Below, in pieces: positions 32,962-44,610 of a stretch of DNA of 64,000 nucleotides. The notes under the pieces were generated by a model, which was given only the letters and a program-made list of their open reading frames with translations, had not been told where the DNA came from and did no database searches. Position numbers and translations under genes: made by a program. Numbering within the stretch: the first letter of the stretch is position 1; every line of letters starts with the position of its first letter. The stretch spans positions 124,001-188,000 of the forward strand of contig JAFFSR010000019.1 of NCBI GenBank assembly GCA_017163975.1, written 5' to 3'. This DNA comes from Anastatus disparis (Eukaryota; Arthropoda; Insecta; Hymenoptera; Eupelmidae).

Positions 32962-34014
32962 ATGGCTGACTATCCGCCCAACGAGATCGTTGACATGATG
33001 TTGGCTTTAGGAGGAAGCCGAAGTAATTACCGTGCTGCGGCAAGAATTTATCCAGACAGACGACATCCTGACGCTATTGCTATCAGACGTTTAACTCGAA
33101 GAGCTCGTGGTGGACACATGATTCGTTAACGTAGGCGCCATGAATATGATGAAAATAATAATCGGGTTGTGACTATTCTGGCAATAATTCATCTTGACCC
33201 ACAGATAAGCGCTCGTCGAGTCGAAAGGGAAATCGGTATTCCAAAAAGTACATTTTTAAGAATTATGAAGGTGCTTAGATATCGTGCGTATCATATTACT
33301 CTGGTCCAAGAGCTTAAGTTCGCTCATTTTCAAGAGCGTATTGTGTTTTGTCAATGGGCTTTACAAATGATAGAAAATGATCCAGACTTTTTTAAATTTG
33401 TTTTTTTTTCTGATGAGGCAAAATTTCAAAGTGATGGAGAATTAAATAGACATAATTGTCATTTCTGGTCTGATGTTAATCCTCATTGGGTCAGAACTGT
33501 AAACCATCAAAGACGTTGGAGTATTATGATATGGTGTGGGATTATTAATAAGTATTTGATTGGCCCTTATTTTTTCGAAGAAGATGTTAATCAACACACG
33601 TACTTAACGCTAATAAGGGATGAACTACCTGTATTGATGGAATATGTTGACTTAGAAACGCGACAAAGAATGTGGCTCCAGCAGGACGGCGCAGCACCAC
33701 ATTTCGCTCGAATTGTCAGGACTTTTTTGGATGAGCAGTATGGTAAGAGATGGATTGGTTGAGGTAATCCAGTTGAATGGCCTGCTTGCTCACCCGATCT
33801 TACATCATTAGATTTTTACTTATGGGGTTACTTAAAAAATACCGTTTTTGAGGAAAGGCCTACTACAAAAGTAGACATGATGGACAGAATTCGTCGAGCA
33901 TGCGCTGCCATTCCAAGGCAAACTTTGCTAAAGACCGTTCGCCACTTCCAAAAGCGTTTGACTAAGTGCCTGGAAGCAAATGGTCGTAATTTCGAAAATT
34001 TGCTCCAAGGTTAG
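32962..34014 (+). pseudogene. Mariner-like (IS630-Tc1-mariner) transposase with two stops
   Basis: From ATG 32962 the frame encodes an N-terminal helix-turn-helix region (DUF4817-like; DYPPNEIVDMMLALGGSRSN) and a second HTH block (DPQISARRVEREIGIPKSTF). A DDE_3-type catalytic core follows: FFSDEAKF, WLQQDGAAPHFA and ACSPDLTSLDFYLWGYLK. By my count the second and third catalytic Asp are 41 residues apart if the third is that of SLDF. The family cuts and pastes DNA at TA. Two in-frame stops, TAA 33127-33129 and TGA 33760-33762, break a reading frame of about 350 codons that otherwise reaches TAG 34012-34014. No frameshift is needed, so decay is recent. It lies only in the right arm of the surrounding palindrome. 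Confidence 0.9.
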
Positions 34015-34020
34015 ATAAAC

Positions 34021-34185
34021 ACATAAGTGAGAGGCGAAAGGACTCACTTAAATCAAGTACCCTGAACAGTAAGAGGCAAGGGGACTCACTTTAATCAAGC
34101 AACCCGAACAATGAGAGGCAAGGGGACTCACTTAAATAAAGCACCCCGAACAGTTAGAGGCAAGGGGACTCACTTTAAGAGGATA
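34021..34185. repeat. GTGAGAGGCGAGGGGACTCAC-type tandem repeat
   Basis: Four diverged copies of GAGAGGCAAGGGGACTCACT plus AATCAAGCACCCCGAACAG, about 41 bp apart, begin 8 bp after the transposase stop. It is related to the array at 21787, which likewise follows a transposase gene. Confidence 0.8.
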
Positions 34186-35303
34186 TCGTAGTTCTGCTCC
34201 TCCTAATAATATTTGTATTCAAAGTTCATGAGTAAACAGTGCGTCAAATCAAATTCTTTCACTTCAGTAAGAAAATTCGTAAGATTAATCCTTAGCGCGA
34301 ACAAGTCAAGAAATTTACCAAAATAATATACATAAAAAGTTATAAACAAACTTTCGATATATACTATTTTGAGGTTAGGTTCATCGAGCTTGATATCTAA
34401 TTTTCATTCAAAGTTCATAAAAAAATATGAAGCTAAATTGAATTTTTAATTTAACAAAAATTATTGTATTAATATAGTTTTACCGCGGACAAGTCATTAT
34501 ATATGTCCAAATAGTAAATTTAAAAAGATATCAGTAAGATAAAAAAAGCAAAAGTCGATTCTAACAACTACGACATCCCGTTAATCAAGCACCCCAAAGA
34601 AAACAATCCTTACTACGTCCACATCGTTGTTTCTGAGTAGCGCTAAACGTCAGGTTGACACATTTACAACAGAAGCTTTAATGATCTTGAAGTTTCCGTT
34701 AAACAAACATCATACATGGGGTAGAGATGTGTGGGACTGGGGGATGTCTGGTGTAATAGTTTAGCATGTGAGGCTATGAAGAGCATGGGGTTCGGATGTG
34801 CAAGTTTGATATTTGTTTACTAGGATGTGGAAGTTTTGGGTGTGTGGGTTTCCCTATTAAACCTACGATCAGTTTGAACCACTTGAGCCTGTGACTCATG
34901 GAAAAAACGACTTAAAATGGATTTTTCGGAGTTCGACCTTCATTTGACCTTGAAATGACCTTGAAAAAATGTCTCAATATGATTTTAAACGTAAAATTTC
35001 CCGCTCTTTCTGCATCCGGGGTCAAAAATAGGTGTTCCTATTAAATAAAACCACTCGACCTTGAAATAGCCTTGAAGGTCAAATTCAAGGTCAAAGCTGT
35101 TGGGACCATCGTTTGGCCCCTTCGTCTCCTACAACTTTTGTCTGAACCATTTCTTCCTATCTGTCTTAGGATCCGAACAATCCGGGTGTAGCGATTGAAA
35201 TGGGTCACCGTGTATAAATTGTAACAACTAAATATTATAAAATATAAAATATAACGTAAAACTACGAAATACGCTTCATTTTTTAAAACAGACACTCCAG
35301 GAA
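34186..35303. other. Right palindrome arm, non-coding
   Basis: The first ~380 bp (34186-34565) is AT-rich and unpaired. From 34580 the sequence is the inverted counterpart of the left arm, opening with AATCCTTACTACGTCCACAT. It holds the empty TTAA site at 34912. No gene. Confidence 0.6.
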
Positions 35304-35487
35304 CTATTTTTGGAAAATCCTTTTTTTTATTAATTTACTTTTATCACAGCTTTTAATAATATATGCGTAATAATAATCGTCGAAAGTGATTTCTTCACAA
35401 ATATTTAAATAAAAATAAATTTCTTTATTCACAAATATGATTTTTTGTATTTCCCCCAATTTGAATTCACTATTTTGCATATTACTT
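35304..35487 (-). pseudogene. Mirror copy of the C-terminal block
   Basis: The minus strand encodes NSEFKLGEIQKIIFVNKEI and YFYLNICEEITFDDYYYAYI. This is the same block as 30118-30230 but less damaged. It is the C-terminal end of the unnamed family whose N-terminal part is at 25420, here carried in the right arm of the palindrome. Confidence 0.6.
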
Positions 35488-35706
35488 ACACTGTTAAAAA
35501 AAGCATGTGCAAATTTAATGTAAAACTGGAAACTTGCTTCAAGCCTGTTAATGAAAATTAATAATTTTACCGTAGTTTTAATGCGAAATTGCATGAAAAT
35601 TAATAATTATACCGTAATTTTACTGTATAATTTCATTAAATAGAAAATTAAAAACAAAAAATTCATAAATGCACTAAAAACGAAATTTAATTTTTTTAAC
35701 AGTGTA
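35488..35706. mobile_element. Small MITE, TACACTGTTAAAAAA ends, right copy
   Basis: Begins TACACTGTTAAAAAAAGC and ends TTTTTTTAACAGTGTA. It is the mirror of 29881-30101, with similarity throughout. The palindrome stops at its outer end; beyond it is a (TA)/(TG) microsatellite (35708-35740). Confidence 0.75.
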
Positions 35707-35740
35707 CTATATATATATATAAATGTGTGTGTGTGTGTAT

Positions 35741-36270
35741 TCTGTAATATACAGAAAAAATTTAGTAAAATCAATATAAATTTTGTTAAAAAAGTTTTGT
35801 GAAAAACTTTCTGAAATTCTTCCAACATATTCAATGAAAATGTTTATGAACGTTTAAGATGCGTTTTAGATTTCTTTTGTAAAACTTTAAAAAATTTTTT
35901 TTCTTTTAGTTATATTAAAATCTTTAAAAAGATTTTAGTGAAAAGTATCATTGGATGATTGTAAAATCTTTTTAAAAAGTTTTTTGACATGTGCAAGTTT
36001 TCCTGTGGGAATCGTCCGCTGATTTTGTAAAAGTAAACAAGTAAACTATTTTATTTGATCATTTACTCATTTGAAGAATTCAATATTATTATTGCTATTA
36101 CAGTAGTGGCTGTTTATGGGTATGAGGGTTTATAACAATAAAGGTAGATTATTAATTATAAATTAATAATCGCTGTATTGTAATGACTTTTCATATCTAA
36201 TCGTATCACTAAAATTATGTAAAACTTATGAATCCTTAAAAGTACTATTCCTTCTTGTGATTTTTTATTA
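35741..36270. other. AT-rich stretch with ATCTTTTTAAAAAGAT-like dyads
   Basis: No gene. The part 35830-36010 has self-complementary AAAATCTTT / AAAGATTTT phrases and ends with CCTGTGGGAA, loosely like the ends of the satellite-filled elements. The resemblance is too weak to call a copy. Confidence 0.4.
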
Positions 36271-36388
36271 GTGCTTCATTCTGATGAAATAAAAGACATT
36301 AAGAAATCTATTGCATGCCAAGAATTGGATAATATAAGAATTGCATCCGATCACGTTCTAAATTTTTGATTCTGAATGGTCAAATGTC

Positions 36389-36480
36389 AACCTCAAACAT
36401 ATCTTGTTCCATAGGTTTTTTAACCCAACTTCCTAACTGAGCTCTAGCAAACGCATCCTTTAATTGATGTTTGGCCAACT
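36389..36480 (-). CDS. Possible terminal exon of a host gene
   Basis: On the minus strand a pyrimidine-rich tract ending in CAG (near 36481) is followed by 30 codons encoding LAKHQLKDAFARAQLGSWVK and then KPMEQDMFEVDI and TGA. The composition is protein-like and unlike the transposon debris around it. An AATAAA lies about 115 bases beyond the stop (near 36275 on the minus strand), as expected for a last exon. I do not recognise the protein, and no upstream exon is identified between here and 39 kb. It could be chance: the open stretch is short. Confidence 0.4.
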
Positions 36481-36489
36481 GAAAAAATA

Positions 36490-39048
36490 TAAAATAATAT
36501 TTATTTGCTATAGTGAAATATTTGTATTAGTTAAAATACAGTAAATTTTTTTAAGTTTGCTCATAAATATGTGTAACATGAAGATTTGTAATATTTTAGA
36601 TAAAATTGTTAAGGAATTTTTAGATGATTTTCTCTACTTGCGTATACACAGGGTGGGAAAAAAGCATGGATGCCACAATATCGTTTTCTTATCCTGAAGA
36701 ACCCTAAAATTCTAATAATTATTGAAAATAGTAAAAATTGAAGTCATATCCACAAGTACCTTTCATCAAGGAATCCGACATTGATTCTTGGGTTTGACCT
36801 TAGACCTTAATTACAAAGTTATATAAGATCAGTTTTGTTTCTTTTTGTAATGAGAACTCATACTTTTGATGAGCAAATCAAAAAGAGCACATGATTTTAC
36901 TACCAGATAAGTATTCAGATCTAAAGTAAGGGTGACTTGACGCGTTCTCAAACAAGTTCATTTGTTCGTGCGAAAACGGTACTTGTTTGAGCGATTAATG
37001 GATGATGAAATTATCATAAATGCCGTTGCCAACTACTATAATCTTTAAGTCTACATTTTAACAAACAATTTAAGCTATTGTAAGTGGATATTAAAGGAGA
37101 AAAAGCTGAGCTATAGACTGTCGAAGTTTTAAAAAATCGTGTTTTTTCAAACTTTGTGATTTTTTGCGCTGATTCACAGCATTTTAGCAAAACATTCATG
37201 AGAACTTTATTTGCTCAAAATAACCTAAAAAGTAATATGAAATATTTTTTTTTAGTAAAAAAATACATTTTCATAATTTGTTTATAAAAATAGTTAATAG
37301 TTATTAAATGCTCTTTTGTTACTATGTAATTATTCTCTTCTTAGTCAAATATTGCGCGGTGTAATATATTTTTAGCTTTGATGAAGTTTTTTTACAACAT
37401 ACAGCATGATTCAATATTTAATAGCCATTTTTTGCCTTTTTCGAATTCTCTTATGACTAAATAGTAGATTGTTAACCAGAGGGGCAAAATAGGCTTTTTT
37501 TACCTGAGTCGAGTTCTCGTTTCGCTCGAGCGAAACGAGAGCGGCAATGAAGATGAGGGCAAAAAATGTTGCCTCCATGTTTAATATTTTACTTTTTCAC
37601 TCGAAGAGCTTCGAATTTAATCTAATTATAATAATAAAAATACAAATGATAAATACAAACTGCAACGAAGACGGTGATTTAGAAGTATTCTATATATAAG
37701 AATACTACTTTCTCACTCTTTGCCTTGTGAGTTGCACTGTAGGCTGGTAAGTTTATTTACTTACAATGCTTATAAGAGACTCGCGAGGAGAGTGGGGAGA
37801 TAGCTGTTTGCTGTTCTTCTTGCGAGAGAAAACGCACACGATGCATCATGGGAAGAATCGAGATGTAACTATAGAAGAGTAGTCACGTCGTCAAATAGAA
37901 TAGCTTGGAAAACGATAGCGTGCGCACGTTATAACGTGTGATTGTGGCTTGCACTTCATCCATCTTTTGGGTTGTACAGAAGAAGTGAGCGTATATGAGA
38001 AAGCGGGAACCCAAGGAGTTCCCTTAGTCTTTCGTGATTAGTGAGGAAATTAGCCTTATTATTTTGCTGTTGGTAACGTGTATGAGGAATCTTGTGTTGA
38101 GGAGGTTGTCAAGTACTGGTCGAAAACAAAAGTTTTATTGCTCGAAATATCAAAAAAGCGTCTACACGCATGCACAATAGTTTCAACTTTTGATTCCGAC
38201 TGTGCTCATGAAATACTTACACTTGTAGCATATCATATATTTACACGCACACACTAATCGTCATTACCCCAACACTACTCTCTGTCCATTTTAGATGCTT
38301 CGATTAATACATTTTCCATAGACATTTTCTATTTCTATACATATTTGAGTTGTAATTTCTCGAAAACGGTACCACTAGTATTTTTTGATTAGTGGTCAAT
38401 ATATTCTTTGTGAAATTCTAAATTACATATTACTTTTTGGTTTAAATCTGACACAAAATAAATTCTTAATCATTTACAACACGTTAATATAGAGATAACG
38501 GGTTAAAAGTTGAAACTTTGCGAGTTTATATCTCAAAAACGGTCCCGCTAAAGCTTTTAAAAATTTAAGGGCTAACACATAATGTTATTATAAACATTTC
38601 ATCAGAATTTCAAAGAAATCTGACGCAACTTGATTTACTTGATAACATCCTTAAGAGTGATTGGTGAGCCTTATGTGTATAGGCCAGTCAAAATAGGGTA
38701 TTGTTCTGCCAAAATTAGTAACCGGCAACGACCTATGAGTTCATTTAAAAGATAGTCCGTAGATGTTTACTTATATGTTTTGGACTACTAACTATGATTT
38801 ATTAATTAGTTATTAACAAATTAGTGCAAAAAACGCGTTTTTTTTTGTTTTTTGCTGATAAAACGAAAACTATTTAACGAATCATTATGGTGTCAATAGG
38901 AAAGTTGTAGAGAATTAAATTATCAACAAACCGAGAGGTCAAACGACCCGACCGGTTCATTAGAACCGAAGAAAATTTGGAAAATCCAAAAAAAATTTTA
39001 TTTTTCAAAAATATTCATAGCTCTGTTGTTTATGAATACTAAGAGCTG
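36490..39048. other. Non-coding stretch with transposon-arm-like debris
   Basis: No gene. Two imperfect direct repeats around TCGAAAACGGTACCAC (about 38360) and TCAAAAACGGTCCCGC (about 38533) share a following ~100 bp and look like old terminal-repeat DNA. A perfect 26-base palindrome is at 37515-37540. The section 38830-39040 also resembles transposon ends but has no partner. Confidence 0.45.
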
Positions 39049-40100
39049 AAAGGCTATAGGCAGGTTATCATAGTGAAATTGCCCCCTCTTAGAATCCTCA
39101 TGGCTCATGTACCATTTGATGGAGGTTGAAAAAAAACTCCCACACACCAATTTTCAGCCCCCTAACCTTTGCGCATGCGCAGTAAAGTCAGAATAAGTGT
39201 TTTTCGACTTTATTTTATTTTGACGTCCCTTTACATGGAAGACTCTTGCAAAAATATATAAGGGTAGGTTATTGTATGGCAATTAACCAAAAATTTTTGC
39301 AGATTACATAACCTTAAATATCAACCTTAAAATTGATATTTAAGATTTAAATCGTTACTTTCACACCCTCGCTATTAAGGTGCCAGATTTGAAATTGATT
39401 TTTTAAATATATTTTTACCCCTTATTAACGATAGTTATATTAGCTAAAAAAAAAAAATGGTGCGCCACCCTGATTTTCTCAAAAAACCGATATTTTTGCA
39501 CTTTTTTCGTATTTCCTATAGGTTATTTTACAATCTAAGAATCCAAACAAAGATTTTTGGTGTAATTTATTCCCCTCTTTACGACGGTACTATTAGTTTC
39601 AAGGATAAAAGGCATTTGACCCTTATTTTTTGCAAAAAATCAACTTTTTTGCACTTTTTCATATTTTTTATAGGTTATGTTATAAGTTAAGAGCTTGAAT
39701 GACTTTTTTTTGCGTATTTGTTTTTTGCTCGTTATAATCGTGCTATTACTTTCAAGAAAAAGTAGTTTGCAACCCTGATTATCGAGAAAAACCGATATTT
39801 TCTCGATTTTTTTATAGTTCGTGCTAAAAGTTGAGAGCTGAAATAACGATTTTATGTGTAATTTTTTCTGCTTGTCATGGTGGTATCAGTTTAATCAAGG
39901 TTTTTAATATAATACGTTCAAATATTGTCGAACAATCGGATTTCTACAATTGTTTGACGTTATGATCAGGTTGCAGTATATTCTGAGGGGTTGGAATTAT
40001 ATTTTACTTTCTGTTTTTCATTTTTTCGATGATTTCATATATATAGGTTAATCTTATATACATAGGTTCGAATCAATAAACGTATTTAAATGTCTTTTTT

Positions 40101-40615
40101 TCTTATCATAAGAGAGAAAAAGACAGAATAAGGTTGAAGTAACAACCGATACTCAAGTTACATTTCTAAATGCGAGTCATAGTTTTTGTTTATCTAAGTG
40201 ATCTCATTGAAAACTGGCCTGAATTTATAGTCGATGCTCAAACTCAAGCAGACAAAGACAGAATGAGGTTTCATTGTGAGAGAAACAAAAACAGAACGAG
40301 GTTTGAGTTTGAGCACACACATCGACTGTAAGGCTCAAATTCATAGTCGTAACTTGAGTATTAAGTATGACTTAAAACTTAAGTATCGTTACTTGAGCAT
40401 CAACTGTTACTTCAAACAACACTCAATTTAACACTTAATTGAAGTAACAGCTGATACTCAAGTAACAATACTTTAATTTTAAGTGATACTTAGTACTCAA
40501 GACATGACTATGAGTTCAAGCCTAATTTTGGATCTATGGCTCGAATTCATAGACCCAACTCAAGTAACTATTGATACTTAAACCTCGTTCTGTCTTCGTC
40601 TCTATCATGATAAGA
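40101..40615. mobile_element. Palindromic MITE with internal CAAGTAAC repeats
   Basis: The left end TCTTATCATAAGAGAGAAAA and the right end CTCTATCATGATAAGA are inverted. Inside, GAAGTAACARYYGATACTCA and its inverse occur several times (near 40137, 40372-40410, 40440, 40555), so the element is a palindrome of palindromes. Non-coding. Confidence 0.65.
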
Positions 40616-40639
40616 AATAGAACTTCGGATTCTTCGTGC

Positions 40640-42090
40640 TCGGAGATGGTAGTCGAGGTAGAAATAAGAACCACTAGAAAATAGATTTGTAGGCTTGGTT
40701 TATTCAATAAGCGATACAGTCACCTTGGAATCAGAAGATAGAAAACTTATCTTTCTAAAGGTTGCGAACACAGTGACGGACTTTGTACACTGCGACCACG
40801 ATTCGGCGCTAGTTCTGCGCACCGCTAGTTGCGCGTGGCACTTATATATGTTTACTAGTGTTAATGTCCTTACACACGTACTACTGGGGGGTTGCTCCGA
40901 AGCGATAAACTTAGTATATCGATATATGCTATCTTTGTTCAGCACATTGATTTCATATCTTCTGTCTCTGTGATACAGAGTTGTGCAATTTTCTAGAGCA
41001 ACCCCCCTGGGTGTATACCCATACGTTACTAGGGAGTATGTGTGTGTGTGTATATATGTGTACTATAGAGTAAGTGCCCACAGGACAGATAATAAAATCG
41101 TTAATTGAGTTACGTTTATAAATTCAAACTTATATTCCCATATGAATTTCTTTATTTATATGTAATGAATAATAAAGTGAGTAACTGCAAAGATTGCATG
41201 CCACAAGTTTCTGTGCACTTTTTGTAGTATCTTCATATTATTTTGATCCAAAAGTGTTAAATTATAATATTTATTAGCAGTGTACCTGGATATAAGGTTA
41301 TATATATATATTATAAGTCAGAATGTCAATACAAAAGCTATGAAGAGTCCTGTTTTGTTTTTGCTCTTGTCTCTTATATTATTGCTTTAAATAGTTTGTT
41401 GAAACAATTAACAAGTTTTTGACAGTAAGTTTACAAAGTAGTAATTTGCTAATGTAATTCTAATAGTAGTTTTTTACAATTTCATATTACATTTTATAAT
41501 AATAATAACAAAGGATAATGAAATTATTTATTTATATAAATATGATAATTATTTAGATTTTTGTGTAGATTTGTTCTATCTTTTTTAGATTTAAAAATTG
41601 AAAAACAATATATTTTTTAAAATATTTTTCTATTTGGAAGTATACGCTTGAAACATAGATTTAACATTTAGATATTAAATCTTAAGATTATGTGAAAGTT
41701 AAAGCTTTTTGTTTTATCAATTTGTTTTTATTTTATTTGTAACCTTTTGTATATAGCTTTATTCATGTGTGTTGCATGATTTCGGTGGAATGATTGATAA
41801 TTACTCTGAGAAGCTTTGAGCGATTAAGCTTTATCATAAAAAATTATATAATGTTTGTGTGATTGAAAACTAAAACTCCAAGTTAAAATTGGGATCTTTG
41901 AAGTACTTAGCGACATTATTAATTTTTATATTTATTCATGATAACTGTTTTAAATAGTTTGTTAAAACAATTAACAAGTTTTTAACAAAGGATAATGAAA
42001 TTTATATAGATATGAAAATTATTTAGATTTTTAAAAACATTTGTTTATTTTTTATTGTTTCAGAAGTGATTTTTTTGTTGGATAATAGTA
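40640..42090. other. Non-coding interior of the 39-45 kb transposon
   Basis: GC is moderate to 41040, with an inverted pair GGGGGGTTGCTC (about 40888) / GAGCAACCCCCC (about 41000). AT-rich DNA follows. A ~180-bp stretch near 41388-41575 (TAAATAGTTTGTTGAAACAA) is repeated with deletions near 41950-42035. Open frames at 40695-40973 on both strands are not family-like. Confidence 0.45.
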
Positions 42091-42093
42091 GAC

Positions 42094-44166
42094 ATGGCAT
42101 CTAATAGCGAAGGAAATGCTTACAAAAAAATGAAATATGATGATCGAAAATGTTCTATATGCAATATTTATTTAAGAAAAATAAGTGGTCGAAAAAAAGA
42201 AATTCAATGCGAAACAGAACTAGAATATGCAAAAGTAGTATCTGGCAGAGAAGATATTTTCATTAATGATGTAATCTGTGATCCGTGTAGAAAGCAAGTG
42301 GTAAAAAAAATGTCAAGCTCTAAAATTGAAATATCTGATGATACTGCAGAAAATGTTTTCTCTCAAAAATCTAATATTTCGGAATCATTATCTGAAATAA
42401 GTATCAGTTCATCATCTCAGACAAATACAGATTCGTCGTACAAAGTTGATGAAAAAGAAGAACCAGAATTCATAGAATTACAAATGCAAAGAACGATTGC
42501 AACACATAAGTATTGTTTTATTTGTGGATAAAATAAACGCACAAATATAATGTTAGTGCCTTTTGAAGCAAGAATTCAAGTTTTCAGTAAAATTAACTTA
42601 TTTATTCCAAATGGCAATAGATGCTGTTCTGATCATATAATTAAAAAAATATTTTATGAAGATGAATTGAATAAAATGAAGATTTTTTCCACCAGTAGTA
42701 CATTAGATGTTAAATAAAGTAGCCGAGTTTGTTATGCCAGAAAAAAAATTAAAAGTGTTTACAGGATTATCTTGGGCACAGATCATCCAACTTAAATTAC
42801 AACTCACTTCTCTTAAAGATTCCTGTGCAAGAACAGTGATTCAAGCCATCGTAGTATTTTTATTTAAAATGCGTACAGGGAACTCTAATCAAGTTATTTC
42901 TTCAATATTTGATATCGAGAGCGAACAAGTATCTCGTTTTTGTCATTCAGTCTTATCATCTTTTGAAAAAGACGTGTTACCAAATTATTTTGGATTAAAA
43001 AATGCAGACAGAAATGACTTGATTGAAAACCAAACTTTTCAAATGACGAAAAAATTATATCCAGGCAACCAACTTATTTTGATTTGTGATGGAACTTATA
43101 TAAGGCATGAGAAAAGCTCTAATAATGAGTATCAGAGAAAATCCTATTCAGGTAAAAAAAAAGTTCCTCTCAATAAACCCTTTACAATATGTTCAACAAA
43201 TGGCTATGTTGTTGACCAGTTAGGACCTTATCTCGCTAACATGAATGAAAATATTTGAAACAATGCCAGTAATTTTACAGAAATTGCTCCGCAAAGGCGA
43301 TATTTTTGTTCTAGACAGAGGCTTTCGAGATATTAAAAAGAAATTAGAAGATATGGGTTATATTGTTCTGATGCCTGAACTCAAAGGTTCAAAATCACAA
43401 TTTTCAGCACAAGAATCAAATGAAACACGATTCGTAACAAAAATAAGGTGGGCTATTGAAGCAGTACATGGAATTGAAAAAAAAATTCAGATTATTAGAT
43501 CACAAACTTGACAATAAAATGATGAAGGATACTGGATTGTATTGCAGAATTGCTTGCTATTTAAATAATTTATTTGGCAAACGCTTAGATTCTGATCATG
43601 ACATTCAAGATGAAATATTTAATACCATGCAATCGAGAAGGAATATTGAAAACACACTAGCAGAATTAGTGGCAAAAAAAAGATGGTGTCGTCGTAAATT
43701 ACCATTTTAGATCATAACTTCGACTGATTTATCAGATTTTCCTGAATTAACAAAAAAAGATTTGAAAATTCTTTTTACAGGATCATATCAACTTAAACTG
43801 ACCATATTATACCTAGCAGAAATGTTAGATTCAGATAATAATTTGAAACTAGGATATTCCATAGAACATAAAAATATTCTTAAATTCGAAGTTCAATCAA
43901 GACATGTAAATAAAAAACAATACAAATGCTTCGTTGAATATAAACCAAATGGTATTGGTTATTCCAGTATCCTCAGATATTGTTGCGATTGTCCCAATGG
44001 TAACCGCACTGTTAGATGTTGTGCGCACGTTGCTGCAATAGTATATTATCTTTCACATGGAAGATATTTATCAAAAATCATAAGACCAGTTGAAATTCTT
44101 TCTAAAATGTTTCTTAATGATAAAATACAAGTATGTATTAATGAAGACAGTAACGATGATGAGTAA
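42094..44166 (+). pseudogene. DDE_Tnp_4 transposase with SWIM zinc finger, broken
   Basis: The N-terminal part from ATG 42094 has Cys pairs (CSICNIYL, CDPCRK, CFICG), likely zinc-binding. The catalytic core carries the DDE triad of the PIF/Harbinger-type DDE_Tnp_4 domain: LICDGTYIRHEKSSNNEYQR (D, near 43080), IFVLDRGFRDIKKK (D, near 43305) and TKIRWAIEAVHG (E, near 43440). The tail has a SWIM finger, CCDCPNG...RCCAHVAAI (CxC...CxH, near 43980-44040). Frames change near 42710, 43250 and 43480, and TAA (42529) and TAG (43708-43710) interrupt. The DDE_Tnp_4-plus-SWIM layout matches insect proteins I associate with ISL2EU-like elements. Family assignment is from memory. Confidence 0.85.
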
Positions 44167-44514
44167 AAAAAGTTCCTATTATGAACATTTGTTATGCTTA
44201 AAAAACTATCCAGATGTGTATCCTAATTCAAATAGAAAATAATATATTTATATAAATAAAGAGACTAATTTTCTTTGAAGTAAATCTTTAATTTATTACT
44301 GAACCTTATTTAATTTATTATTCAACCTCATTTGATAGTATTGAAATAATATTAACATTATTGGAAAGAGAATTATTAATGTAACAAATTGTTCATTTTA
44401 AAATTTATTTTTGATAGCGAAATGCAGAAAAATTATCTTTCTATAAAATTAATTTGGATTTTTCTAGATTTCAGATTCTACGAGAATTATTATAAGTAAG
44501 GGTATTCAACTGCC

Positions 44515-44610
44515 CATTATTATTATTATTTTTATTATTATTATTATCATTATTATTATTATTATTATTATTATTAGTAGTAGTAATAATAGTAGTAGTG
44601 GTAGCTTTTT
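44515..44610. repeat. (TTA)n microsatellite and T run
   Basis: About 25 TTA/TTT/TCA triplets, then TAGTAGTAATAATAGTAGTAG and a T18 run just inside the right terminal repeat of the transposon. Confidence 0.9.

Larger units (their letters stand above)
29881..35706. mobile_element. Giant imperfect palindrome, 5.8 kb
   Basis: The left outer arm (29881-31440) is inverted in the right arm (34020-35706). For example CAGTCCCACACATCTCTACC near 31210 faces its complement near 34725, and TGTTCGGATCCTAAGACAGA near 30382 faces its complement near 35165. The inner arms 31450-31870 and 32600-33040 are also inverted; GCCAACATTTCAGAGCC-like text near 31530 faces ATGGCTGACTATCCGCC at 32962. The right arm keeps a transposase (32962-34014), whereas the left arm jumps across it with only a scrap near 31435. 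The outer boundary on both sides coincides with the end of a 220-bp MITE. It may be a single fold-back element or an inverted duplication. Confidence 0.8.

Noticed and set aside
35830..36010. Fourth copy of the TTCCCACA-ended satellite element
   Set aside because: Only a loose CCTGTGGGAA end and AAAGATTTT dyads; the AGCATG part is missing and there is no opposite end.
40695..40973. Gene with mirrored 92- and 81-codon frames
   Set aside because: Both strands are open over the same bases with no family resemblance; it lies in transposon interior DNA.
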